Below are positions 1 through 7,491 of a DNA stretch of 64,000 nt, piece after piece. Location: assembly GCF_028475105.1 (NCBI RefSeq), contig NZ_CP116936.1, positions 7,005,501 to 7,069,500 on the forward strand, written 5' to 3'. The DNA is from Micromonospora sp. LH3U1 (lineage in GTDB: Bacteria > Actinomycetota > Actinomycetes > Mycobacteriales > Micromonosporaceae). Under the pieces are notes generated by a model. That model saw nothing but the letters and a program-made list of their open reading frames with translations, was not told the DNA's origin and did not search any database. Numbering within the stretch: the first letter of the stretch is position 1; each line of letters begins with the position of its first letter. Both the position numbers and the translations under genes were made by a program.

Positions 1-375
1 CTGGCCGGTCTCACCCTGGCCGGCGCCCTGTTGGCGCTGCTGATCGCCGCCACGGCCACCCTCAACGATCCCGGTCAGCGCAACTTCTTCTACTCGCCTC
101 AGGACGGCTTCCGGGCCGAATACGGACGCGGCATGGTGATGGCGTTCGCCGCCTGCGTGCTGCTCGGCGCGGCTCTGCGACTGGCTCCAGCCGCACTGCC
201 CGGCACGCCGGCCGGGTCCCCGGAGGACGACCAGCTGCGGGATGCGCCAGCGACCCGCGCAGGCTGGCGCCGCCGCCGAGACCGCGACCCGGTTCAGGAG
301 GACGGCCTGCCCGCGCCGGCCGACCTGACCGTCACCCCGGCCGCCCCGTTCGCCCGCCCCGAAAACCCTTCCTGA
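1..375 (+). CDS. C-terminal part of a membrane protein (5' end outside window)
   Basis: The reading frame is open from the first base and stops at TGA 373-375, so about 124 residues of C-terminus are visible. It shows a hydrophobic stretch at its beginning (LAGLTLAGALLALLIAA), a short polar loop with aromatic residues (NFFYSPQDGFRAEYG), a second membrane segment (GMVMAFAACVLLGAAL) and then a Pro/Arg-rich cytoplasmic-looking tail. I do not recognise the family; with only the last two membrane helices visible no function can be given. Confidence 0.6.
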   Translation: MAGLTLAGALLALLIAATATLNDPGQRNFFYSPQDGFRAEYGRGMVMAFAACVLLGAALRLAPAALPGTPAGSPEDDQLRDAPATRAGWRRRRDRDPVQEDGLPAPADLTVTPAAPFARPENPS

Positions 376-398
376 GCTGCACGCCCGCTCGCCGCGCC

Positions 399-465
399 GA
401 TCTTGCACTTCCTGCCCCGACATAAGGTGCATTCCACGCAGCACAGCGACCGCGAGTGCAAGATC
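399..465 (+). repeat. 67-bp palindromic dispersed repeat, copy 1
   Basis: A 67-bp element bounded by the inverted ends GATCTTGCACT and AGTGCAAGATC. The interior (CCTGCCCCGACATAAGG, then GCATTCCACG, then CACAGCGACCG) is nearly identical to a second copy at 22000-22066 lying in the opposite orientation. Both copies sit between genes. The 249-bp gap here (376-624) otherwise contains only the SD of the next gene. Confidence 0.85.
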
Positions 466-624
466 GCGCGGGGGAGCCTGGGGGCGCGTGTTGGTGTCTG
501 ATTCGCCTGGAAGCCATGGATGCGACCCGTTCCGCGAGGTACGGTTGCTGCCCGCTGTTGCGCCGGGTCTCGGCTTTTCCGACCGCACGGCAGGCTGCGA
601 CGCGCGGCGGGCGAAGGAGGAACG

Positions 625-1446
625 ATGACTCGCCCGGGACTACCCAAGCTGATCGCGACCGACCTCGACGGCACGCTGGTGCGCAGCGATGACACCGTCT
701 CCGCGTACACCCATGGGGTGCTCGACCGGGTGCGGGCCGCCGGAATTCCGGTGGTCGGCGCGACCGGTCGCGGGCCTCGGCTGACCGAGTTGACCCGTAA
801 CGACATCCGCGCCGCCGACTTCCTGGTGATGGCGGGCGGCGGACGGGTGGTCGACCAGAGCGACCCGACCGGCCCGCTGGTGCTCCGCGACGAGCGGCTG
901 CCCGCCGAGGTGCTGGCTCGACTGCTCGCCGACCTGGAGGCCGAGGTCGGCCCGCTGACCGTGATGGTCGAGGCGTCCGACGAGCACGACGCGCCGCTCT
1001 GGGGCGACTACCACGAGAGCTGGCCCTACCAGGATCGGTTCGAGGCACGGAGCCGCACGGAGTGCCTCTCCTGCGACGTGATCAAGGCGTTCGCCCGGAC
1101 CGCCGACCACCACGTGGACGAACTGTTGGCGGTGGCCCGCCGGATCGTCCCGCCGCAGGTCGCCACACTCACCCAGGCGGGGCTCGGCTTCATCGAGATC
1201 TGCCCGCCCGGTGTGGACAAGGCGAGCGGGCTGACCGTGGTGGCGCAGACCCTCGGGGTCGACCCGGCCGACGTGCTGGTCTTCGGTGACATGCCCAACG
1301 ACCTACCGATGTTCGAGTGGGCCGGCTGGTCGCGGGTGGCGGTGTCCAACGCCCACCCCGACGTCCGGGCCGCCGCCGACGAGGTGACCCTGCGCAACGA
1401 CGACGACGGCGTGGCGGTGTATCTGGACCGGCTACTGTCCCGGTGA
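625..1446 (+). CDS. HAD-superfamily (Cof-type) phosphatase
   Basis: A 273-residue haloacid-dehalogenase-fold hydrolase. Motif I is clear near the N-terminus (IATDLDGTLVRSDD, nucleophile DLD). Motif II is VVGATGRG, and motif III/IV is the Mg-binding VLVFGDMPNDLPMF near residue 220, followed by the Cof-type ending AVSNAHPDVRAAADEVTLRNDDDGVA. The family dephosphorylates small phosphorylated metabolites such as sugar phosphates or FMN in the cytoplasm; the substrate here is unknown. The ATG at 625 was chosen over the longer frame because it has the strong SD GAAGGAGG 4-5 bases upstream. The stop overlaps the start of the next HAD gene, so the two are almost certainly co-translated. Confidence 0.88.
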   Translation: MTRPGLPKLIATDLDGTLVRSDDTVSAYTHGVLDRVRAAGIPVVGATGRGPRLTELTRNDIRAADFLVMAGGGRVVDQSDPTGPLVLRDERLPAEVLARLLADLEAEVGPLTVMVEASDEHDAPLWGDYHESWPYQDRFEARSRTECLSCDVIKAFARTADHHVDELLAVARRIVPPQVATLTQAGLGFIEICPPGVDKASGLTVVAQTLGVDPADVLVFGDMPNDLPMFEWAGWSRVAVSNAHPDVRAAADEVTLRNDDDGVAVYLDRLLSR

Positions 1447-2258
1447 TGGGAGAGATACCCCGGCTCATCGCCACCGACATCGACGGCACTCTGATCCGCG
1501 ACGACCACACGGTCAGCCCGCGCACCGCCGACGTGCTCGCGCGGATCTCCGCGCGAGGCACGCCGGTCGTTCTGGTCACCGGCCGTCCGGTCCGCTGGCT
1601 CAAGATGGTGTACGACCAACTGGCCGAGCCGCTGCCGGCTGTCTGCGCCAACGGCGCCGTGGTCTACGACCCGTTCAACGACGAGGTGCTGCGGGCCGAT
1701 CCGCTCGCGCCGCAGCACCTGGCCGAGGTGGCTCGGAGGCTGCGCGCCGAGGTGCCCGACATCAGCTTCGCCGTGGAGATCCTGAACAGTCGGGAGATGC
1801 GGCACGAGGCGCACTACCCGCTGCGCTGGGACGTCGACCCGGACGGCATCCGGCCGATCGAGACACCGGAGGAGTTGCTCTCGGTGCCGGCGGTGAAGCT
1901 GCTCGCCCGGGCCGGCGAGCAGGACCCGGATGCCTTCGTCGAGCTGATCGCCGCAGCGGTGGCGGGGCTGGCCGAGGCCACCCACTCGTCATCCTCGGGC
2001 CTGGTGGAGATCTCCGCAGCCGGGGTGACCAAGGCGGCCGGCCTGGACTGGTACTGCGACCGGATCGGGGTGAGCGCGACGGACGTGCTGGCCTTCGGCG
2101 ACATGCCCAACGACGTGCCGATGCTGAGCTGGGCCGGGCGGGGCGTGGCCGTTGCCAACGCGCACCCCGCCGTCCTGGCGGTCGCCGACGAGGTGACGAC
2201 GGCGAACTCCGAGGACGGCGTGGCGGCGTACCTGGAAAAGGTCTTCGGGGTGGGCTGA
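1446..2258 (+). CDS. HAD-superfamily (Cof-type) phosphatase, tandem paralogue
   Basis: A 270-residue paralogue of the preceding gene, with motif I IATDIDGTLIRDD, the sugar-phosphatase loop VLVTGRPVRWLK and the metal motif VLAFGDMPNDVPML. The ATG at 1446 overlaps the TGA of the upstream gene by one base; a GTG three bases earlier is also possible. Tandem duplication with retained catalytic residues in both suggests two related phosphatases with different substrates rather than a decaying copy. Cof-type HADs have a C2-type cap, matching the long middle section (roughly residues 85-185) that diverges most between the two. Confidence 0.88.
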   Translation: MGEIPRLIATDIDGTLIRDDHTVSPRTADVLARISARGTPVVLVTGRPVRWLKMVYDQLAEPLPAVCANGAVVYDPFNDEVLRADPLAPQHLAEVARRLRAEVPDISFAVEILNSREMRHEAHYPLRWDVDPDGIRPIETPEELLSVPAVKLLARAGEQDPDAFVELIAAAVAGLAEATHSSSSGLVEISAAGVTKAAGLDWYCDRIGVSATDVLAFGDMPNDVPMLSWAGRGVAVANAHPAVLAVADEVTTANSEDGVAAYLEKVFGVG

Positions 2259-2277
2259 GCGGGCCGTGACCGGTCGG

Positions 2278-2880
2278 TCAGAGGTACTGGCCGGTGTTGT
2301 GGCCCTCACCGCCGCCCGGCTGGCCGATGCCCGGCATCCCGGGGACCACCCCGCCGGGACCGCTGGGCAGCGCCTGCCGGCCGCCGCGCATCTGCTCCAA
2401 CTGAACCCGGGCGGCCATCTGCTGGGCCACCAGGGCCGCCTGGATGCCGTGGAACAGGCCCTCCAGCCACCCGACGAGCTGGGCGTGCGCGATCCGCAGC
2501 TCGCCCTCGCTGGGGGCCTTGTCCTCGGCGAAGGGCAGCGAGATGCGCTCCAGCTCGTCGCGCAGCTCGGGGGCGAGGCCCTCCTTGAGCTCGACGATCG
2601 ATCGCTCGTGGATCTCTCGCATCCGGTTACGGCTGGCGTCGTCGAGGGGGGCGGCCTTCACCTCCTCCAACAACTGCTTGATCATGCTGCCGATCCGCAT
2701 CACCTTGGCCGGCTGTTCGACCAGGCGGGTCGGGTCCTCGCCCTGGCCCTCGTCTGTCTGCATCGTGCCGATCGGCCGGCCGTCCGGGCCGACCACCACA
2801 ACCGTGCCGGAGTGGCCGGAGTCGTCGGTGCCGGCCTCTTCGTCCTGTCCAGCTGAGCGCGCGTCGGTCATGGGGTCCAT
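2278..2880 (-). CDS. bpa: Bacterial proteasome activator Bpa/PafE (DUF2587)
   Basis: About 200 residues. The core from LVEQPAKVMRIGSMIKQLLEEV to LVGWLEGLFHGIQAALVAQQMAARVQLEQM matches Bpa (Rv3780, PafE) of Mycobacterium almost throughout. Bpa is an ATP-independent ring activator that opens the 20S proteasome gate and feeds unfolded proteins such as HspR. The C-terminal tail GQYL, the docking motif that inserts into 20S pockets, is intact after a Gly/Pro-rich linker. Start choice is uncertain between 2904, 2880 and 2871; none has a convincing SD. It is divergent from the hydrolase at 2965. Confidence 0.92.
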   Translation of the reverse strand: MDPMTDARSAGQDEEAGTDDSGHSGTVVVVGPDGRPIGTMQTDEGQGEDPTRLVEQPAKVMRIGSMIKQLLEEVKAAPLDDASRNRMREIHERSIVELKEGLAPELRDELERISLPFAEDKAPSEGELRIAHAQLVGWLEGLFHGIQAALVAQQMAARVQLEQMRGGRQALPSGPGGVVPGMPGIGQPGGGEGHNTGQYL

Positions 2881-2964
2881 CTTTACCCAGTGGGCTCGAC
2901 CCATGCCGCTCGGGACCTACTACCGGGGCCGAACCACCCGGGCGGGGCGCGCTACCGTCGGGCC

Positions 2965-3762
2965 ATGCCTGCCGACCCGCGCGCCGTGCTGACCCGGCCC
3001 GCACCGGAGCCCGACGGGACCGTGGCGTACGGCGACCACCCGGATCAGGTGGCCGACCTGCGGCGCCCGGCGGGAACCGGCCCGGCGCGGCCGCTGGTCG
3101 TCGTGTTGCACGGCGGTTTCTGGCGGGCCGAGTACGACCGGCGGCACACCGGCCCGCTGGCTGCGGCCCTCGCCGCCTGCGGCTATCCGGTGGCGCAGCT
3201 GGAATACCGGCGGACCGGGCAGCCAGGGGGTGGTTGGCCGGGTACGTTGACCGACGTGCTGACCGGGGTGGCCGAGCTGCCCGTGCTGGCCGCCGAGGCG
3301 ATGCCCGGCCGGGTGACCCTGGCCGCGCCGATTCTGATCGGGCACTCCGCCGGCGGCCACCTGGCGCTGTACGCGGCAGCCGCCGCCCCGGCGACGGTGG
3401 GCGGGGTGCTCGCGCTGGCCCCGGTGGCCGACCTGGGCGAGGCGTACCGGCGGAATCTGGACTCGGGCGCGGTGGCCGCGTTGCTCGGCGGCGGCCCGGC
3501 AGAGTTTCCGGACCGGTACGCGGCAGTTGATCCACGATTGTTGGTGCCCATTCGGACACGGACAGTAGTCATTCATGGCTCAGAGGATCAGCAGGTTCCG
3601 GCGGAGATGAGCCGGGACTTCGTCACAGAGGCCCGTGACGCGGGATCCGATATTTCCCTTGTTGAGCTGCCCGGGTGCGAGCATTTCGGGCTTATCGACC
3701 CGAAGTCTCCCGCGTGGCCTCGGGTTCTTGATGTGTTGCGGTCCATGCACGATGATCATTAG
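2965..3762 (+). CDS. Alpha/beta-hydrolase (S9/kynurenine formamidase-like)
   Basis: 265 residues with the alpha/beta-hydrolase plan: oxyanion loop HGGFW (VVVLHGGFWRAEYD), nucleophile elbow GHSAGGH (LIGHSAGGHLALY), a catalytic Asp probably in HGSEDQQVP, and a late His in GCEHFGLID. This HGGFW plus GHSAGGH arrangement resembles kynurenine formamidases and BD-FAE type esterases; no tryptophan-catabolism genes are adjacent, so the substrate is not assigned. The ATG at 2965 gives a normal N-terminus before the fold. It likely shares an 80-bp divergent promoter region with bpa. Confidence 0.8.
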   Translation: MPADPRAVLTRPAPEPDGTVAYGDHPDQVADLRRPAGTGPARPLVVVLHGGFWRAEYDRRHTGPLAAALAACGYPVAQLEYRRTGQPGGGWPGTLTDVLTGVAELPVLAAEAMPGRVTLAAPILIGHSAGGHLALYAAAAAPATVGGVLALAPVADLGEAYRRNLDSGAVAALLGGGPAEFPDRYAAVDPRLLVPIRTRTVVIHGSEDQQVPAEMSRDFVTEARDAGSDISLVELPGCEHFGLIDPKSPAWPRVLDVLRSMHDDH

Positions 3763-3842
3763 CCATTGACGCAGCGTCGCGGACCAGGTAGAACGCCGGA
3801 GGGGCGGTGTTCTGCCCTGCAACGCTCCTTGGAAGGAACTCG

Positions 3843-5030
3843 GTGTCGCAGATGAATCGCAGGCGGGCGCTCCAACTGTTGGCCGCGCTCGGTACCACCG
3901 GGCTCGCCGCCGGATGTGGCTCCGACACCGAGGCCGAGCCGAACGCGAACCGCAGCCCGATCAAGATCGGGCTGATCACGCCGCAGGGCGGCGGTGTCAA
4001 GAGCATCGGCGACGACATCACCAACGGCTTCCAACTCTTCCTCGACATGCACGACCAGCGGCTGGGTGGCCACCCGGTGGAACTGCTGACCGCCGACGAG
4101 GGTGACACCGCGAAGACGGGCAAGGCCGCCGTCGAGGGCCTGCTCAAGCAGGGCGTGCTGGCACTCACCGGGGTGGTCAACTCGGCGGTGATGGTCGGCA
4201 TCCGGGACACCGTGGAGCAGGCCCGGGTCCCGCTCATCGGCTCCAACGCCTCACCGAGCAGCCTGCAGAGCGTCTTCTACATCTGGCGGACGTCGTACGT
4301 GCTGGACGAGGCCGGCCGGGCGCTGGGCCGCTACCTGCGCGACCAACTGCCGCCCAACGGCCGCGTCGCAATCATCATGCCGGAGAACGTCGGCAGCCCG
4401 GACGTGGTGCGAGGCTTCCGGCAGGAGTTCGGCACCACCGACTCGCGTATCGGCGACCCGGTGACCTACACCAACCCCACCCCCAACCCCGGCAAGACGA
4501 CATACTCCGCGGACATCAGCAAGGCACTGGCCAAGAGGCCCACGGCGGTCTTCTGCTTCTTCGCCGGGGCGGCCGCGGTGGAGTTCATCAAGCAGCTGCG
4601 CGAGGAGTTCTCCGGGCCGATCTACGCGCCCGGCTTCCTCACCGAGGGCAGCGTGCTGGACAACCTGAAGGAAAACGCGCTGGGCATCCAGACCGCGCTG
4701 AACTACTCGGCCGACCTGAACAACACGTCCAACCGGGTCTTCGCCTCGGCCTACCGCAAGAAATACCAGGTCACGCCCACCACGTACGCGATGGCGTCGT
4801 ACGACGCGGCGCAGGTGCTCGACCAGGCGATCCAGCTGACCGGCGGCTCGCCCACCCCGCAGCAGGTCAACCTGGCGCTGGGCAAGATCGGCCAGATCGA
4901 CAGCCCGCGCGGCATCTGGCAGTTCAACCAGCCGCGCACCCCGCAGCAGAAGTGGTATCTGCGGGAGGTGCAGCGCGACGGTCAGGTCATGTCGAACGTG
5001 CTGATCAACGAGCTGGCCACGCTGGGCTGA
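3843..5030 (+). CDS. Substrate-binding lipoprotein, branched-chain amino acid ABC type
   Basis: 395 residues of the periplasmic binding protein type I fold (Peripla_BP_6), LivJ/K-like. The N-terminus MNRRRALQLLAALGTTGLAAGC has a basic n-region with consecutive Arg, a hydrophobic core and the lipobox LAAGC, so it should be lipidated outside the membrane; the Arg cluster is compatible with Tat export. The mature part begins IKIGLITPQGGGVKSIGDDITNGFQLF, typical of the family. GTG 3843 was chosen because SD GGAAGGA (3831-3837) is 5 bases away, whereas the ATG at 3852 is too far. No permease or ATPase genes flank it, so it is an orphan binding protein. Confidence 0.88.
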   Translation: MSQMNRRRALQLLAALGTTGLAAGCGSDTEAEPNANRSPIKIGLITPQGGGVKSIGDDITNGFQLFLDMHDQRLGGHPVELLTADEGDTAKTGKAAVEGLLKQGVLALTGVVNSAVMVGIRDTVEQARVPLIGSNASPSSLQSVFYIWRTSYVLDEAGRALGRYLRDQLPPNGRVAIIMPENVGSPDVVRGFRQEFGTTDSRIGDPVTYTNPTPNPGKTTYSADISKALAKRPTAVFCFFAGAAAVEFIKQLREEFSGPIYAPGFLTEGSVLDNLKENALGIQTALNYSADLNNTSNRVFASAYRKKYQVTPTTYAMASYDAAQVLDQAIQLTGGSPTPQQVNLALGKIGQIDSPRGIWQFNQPRTPQQKWYLREVQRDGQVMSNVLINELATLG

Positions 5031-5049
5031 ACGCCCACCCGCAGCACGG

Positions 5050-5086
5050 TTCGGGGCCGGTCTCCCATTGGGAGGCCGGCCCCGAA
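5050..5086. terminator. Hairpin terminator between convergent genes
   Basis: Stem TTCGGGGCCGG-CTCC pairs across the short loop CATTG (arms about 5050-5066 and 5071-5086, one mismatch). It lies between the binding-protein gene (+) and dimethylargininase (-) and can serve both. Confidence 0.75.
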
Positions 5087-5097
5087 ACAGGCGCGGG

Positions 5098-5928
5098 TCA
5101 GTGCCGCAACTCGGCGATGCAGCACTTCACACTGCCGCCGCCCTTCTTCAGCTCGGCCAGTTCGACGGGTACCGGGGTGTAACCGGCGGCCTTGAGCTTT
5201 CCGGCCAGGCGGGTGGCCTCGCTGTTGAGCACCACATTCGCGCCGTCGCTGACCAGGTTGAGCCCGAAAGCCATCGCGTCCTCGTCGTCGGCGATCACCG
5301 CGTCCGGAAAGAGTTGGGTCAGCACCCGCTGGCTGGCCGCGGAGAACGCGCCCGGGAAGTAGACGACGTTCGAGTCGTCGATGGCCGCGAGCGCCACGTC
5401 CAGGTGGTAGAAGCGGGGGTCGATCAGGCGCAGCGACACCACCGGCCGGCCCAACGCCTCCTGCGCCTCGGCGTGCGCCGGGATCTCGGTGCGGAAGCCG
5501 TGCCCGGCCAGGATGAGTCCGCCGTGCGCCTCCGGCACGTACGCGAAGTCACCCTCGCCCTCGTTGGTCTCGCTCGGTGCGATGAACCGCCAGCCCTGCG
5601 ACTCGTAGAACGCGTGGTGGACGCCGGCCTCAGCGGCCCGCTGCTCGTGCTTGAACCGAGCGCCGTACACGCTGCCGTCCACCATGAAGGCACCGTTGGC
5701 GGCGTAGACCATGTCGGGCAGGCCCTGCTCGGGGGTGAGCAGGTGCACCTCGTGGCCGAGGCCGACCAGCGTCTCGCGCAGCCGGTCCCACTGCTTGACG
5801 GCCAGGTCCCGGTCGACCGGGGTGGTCACGTCCATCCACGGGTTGATCGCGTACTCGACCGCGAAATGCTCCGGCGAGCACATGAGATATGTCCGCTTTC
5901 GCGGCAGTCGCTGCTGGTTCACGGTCAC
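5098..5928 (-). CDS. Dimethylargininase / amidinotransferase-fold hydrolase
   Basis: About 276 residues of the pentein (arginine deiminase/DDAH) fold. Visible landmarks are YLMCSPEHFAV at the N-terminus, PDMVYAANGAFMVDG, the acidic NEGEGDFAY loop, the catalytic His in RFYHLDVALAAID and the C-terminal Cys loop GGGSVKCCIAEL. Dimethylargininases hydrolyse methylated arginine to citrulline and an amine; family members with this sequence style are usually annotated ddaH, though an arginine or other guanidine substrate is possible. GTG 5928 is preferred (VTVNQQRLPRKRTYLM). It is divergent from an Lrp/AsnC regulator that probably controls it. Confidence 0.8.
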   Translation of the reverse strand: MTVNQQRLPRKRTYLMCSPEHFAVEYAINPWMDVTTPVDRDLAVKQWDRLRETLVGLGHEVHLLTPEQGLPDMVYAANGAFMVDGSVYGARFKHEQRAAEAGVHHAFYESQGWRFIAPSETNEGEGDFAYVPEAHGGLILAGHGFRTEIPAHAEAQEALGRPVVSLRLIDPRFYHLDVALAAIDDSNVVYFPGAFSAASQRVLTQLFPDAVIADDEDAMAFGLNLVSDGANVVLNSEATRLAGKLKAAGYTPVPVELAELKKGGGSVKCCIAELRH

Positions 5929-5990
5929 CAAGAGTAGGTACCGTAGAACTTTGGTAACAGCCACAACCGTTGCTTCCCAGAGGCGGAACG

Positions 5991-6455
5991 TTGCAGATAG
6001 ACGCGGTAGACCAGCGGATCATTGCGTTACTCGTTGCAGACGCCCGCGCGTCGTACGCCGACATCGGCACTCGGGTGTCACTCTCCGCCCCAGCGGTCAA
6101 GCGTCGCGTCGACCGATTGCGCGCCACCGGCGTGATCAGGGGATTCACGGCGGTGGTGGATCCGGCCGCCGTCGGCTGGACCACCGAGGCATTCGTCGAG
6201 CTGTTCTGCGCCGGCCGGACCACCCCGGCGCAGATCGGCGTGGCCTCCCGCCGACACCCGGAGGTGGTCGGCGCGTACACCGTCTCCGGGGAGGCGGACG
6301 CGCTGGTGCACCTGCGCGCCGCCGACATCGCCCATCTGGAGGCGGCGCTGGAACGGCTGCGCGCCGAGTCCTTCGTGACCTCCACCCGCAGCACCATCGT
6401 GCTCTCCCGGCTGGTCGAATCCCCCGGCGTCGGCCCGTCCCCCCGCACCCCTTGA
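5991..6455 (+). CDS. Lrp/AsnC-family transcriptional regulator
   Basis: 154 residues with an N-terminal helix-turn-helix (IDAVDQRIIALLVADARASYADIGTRVSLSAPAVKRRVDRL) and a C-terminal RAM ligand-binding domain (VGAYTVSGEADALVHLRAADIAHLEAAL). The TTG start at 5991 follows SD-like GAGGCGGAA and gives the usual Lrp N-terminus; an in-frame TTG at 5970 is also possible. It is transcribed away from the dimethylargininase gene with about 60 bp between starts, the standard arrangement for an Lrp-type local regulator sensing an amino acid, here perhaps arginine or citrulline (inference). Confidence 0.88.
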   Translation: MQIDAVDQRIIALLVADARASYADIGTRVSLSAPAVKRRVDRLRATGVIRGFTAVVDPAAVGWTTEAFVELFCAGRTTPAQIGVASRRHPEVVGAYTVSGEADALVHLRAADIAHLEAALERLRAESFVTSTRSTIVLSRLVESPGVGPSPRTP

Positions 6456-6527
6456 CCTCAACCCCGGTTGAGGAGATGGACTGGCCAGGAGTGTGGGCGC
6501 GCGCCCACCGCAGCCGAGGGGGATTCC

Positions 6528-7484
6528 ATGCGGGCAGTCTGGCTACGTGAGTTCGGCGGGCCCGAGGTGCTGGTGCCCGGCACCGCACCCGACCCCACGC
6601 CCGGTCCCGGCCAGGTGCTGATCGACGTCGCGCACGCGAACATCACCTTCGTCGAGACGCAGCTGCGCTCGGGTCGCCCTGGCCCGTTCCGCGTCACCCC
6701 ACCGCTGATCCCCGGCAACGGCGTCGGCGGGGTGATCGCCGCCGTCGGGCCGGACGTCGACCTGGCGCTGATCGGGCGGAGAGTGGTCAGCGCCACCGGC
6801 GGCTCCGGCGGATACGCCGAACGCGCAGCGGTGGACGCTTCCGCGCCGATCGAGGTGCCAGCCGGGTTGGCCGTGGACGCGGCCGTGGCGCTGCTGGCCG
6901 ACGGGCGTACCGCGACCATGCTGGTCGACGCTGTCGGCGTACGCCCCGGTGACCGGGTGCTGGTGGAGGCCGCCGCGGGCGGAGTGGGCAGTCTGCTGGT
7001 GCAGCTCGCCGCGCGGGCCGGCGCACGGGTGGTCGGCGTCGCCGGAGGGCAGCGCAAGGTGGACCTGCTGCCCGGGCTGGGGGCCGAGCTGGCGGTCGAC
7101 TACCGCGAGCCGGGCTGGGCGGACCGGATCCGGGACGCGGTGGGCGGCGTCGACGTGGTGCTCGACGGGGTCGGCGGGGCGGTGGCCCGGGCGGCCTTCG
7201 ACCTGCTGGACCCGGGCGGCCGCATGGTCAGCTACGGATTGGCGAGCGGGGAGTGGTCCCCGGTCTCGGCAGAGGCCGCCACCGCACGGCAGGTCACCCT
7301 GGTCCGGCCGGACGTGCCACCCGAGCAACTGCGGGCGTACACCCACCAGGCCCTGGCGGACGCGGCGGCCGGCCGCCTGCGACCGCTCATCGGTCAGCGC
7401 TTCCCGCTGGAACGCGCCGCCGACGCGCACGCCGCCATCGAGGCGCGCGCAACGGTCGGCAAGACCCTGCTGGACGTCTCCTGA
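6528..7484 (+). CDS. Zinc-binding-dehydrogenase family / quinone oxidoreductase-like
   Basis: 318 residues of the MDR superfamily: GroES-like N-terminal half (MRAVWLREFGGPEVL to PGNGVGGVIAAVG) and Rossmann half with VLVEAAAGGVGSLLVQLA as the NADPH-binding AxxGxxG loop. It lacks the structural-zinc Cys cluster, which fits the quinone oxidoreductase (QOR, zeta-crystallin) branch. These enzymes reduce quinones or enones with NADPH. ATG 6528 follows GAGGGGGA. It is downstream of the Lrp gene with a 70-bp gap and converges on the next gene with only 7 bp between stops. Confidence 0.88.
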   Translation: MRAVWLREFGGPEVLVPGTAPDPTPGPGQVLIDVAHANITFVETQLRSGRPGPFRVTPPLIPGNGVGGVIAAVGPDVDLALIGRRVVSATGGSGGYAERAAVDASAPIEVPAGLAVDAAVALLADGRTATMLVDAVGVRPGDRVLVEAAAGGVGSLLVQLAARAGARVVGVAGGQRKVDLLPGLGAELAVDYREPGWADRIRDAVGGVDVVLDGVGGAVARAAFDLLDPGGRMVSYGLASGEWSPVSAEAATARQVTLVRPDVPPEQLRAYTHQALADAAAGRLRPLIGQRFPLERAADAHAAIEARATVGKTLLDVS

Positions 7485-7491
7485 TCGGGTC

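Noticed and set aside
2266..2856. 196-codon frame on the plus strand opposite bpa
   Set aside because: It is the antisense shadow of bpa, which matches a known family end to end including the GQYL tail.
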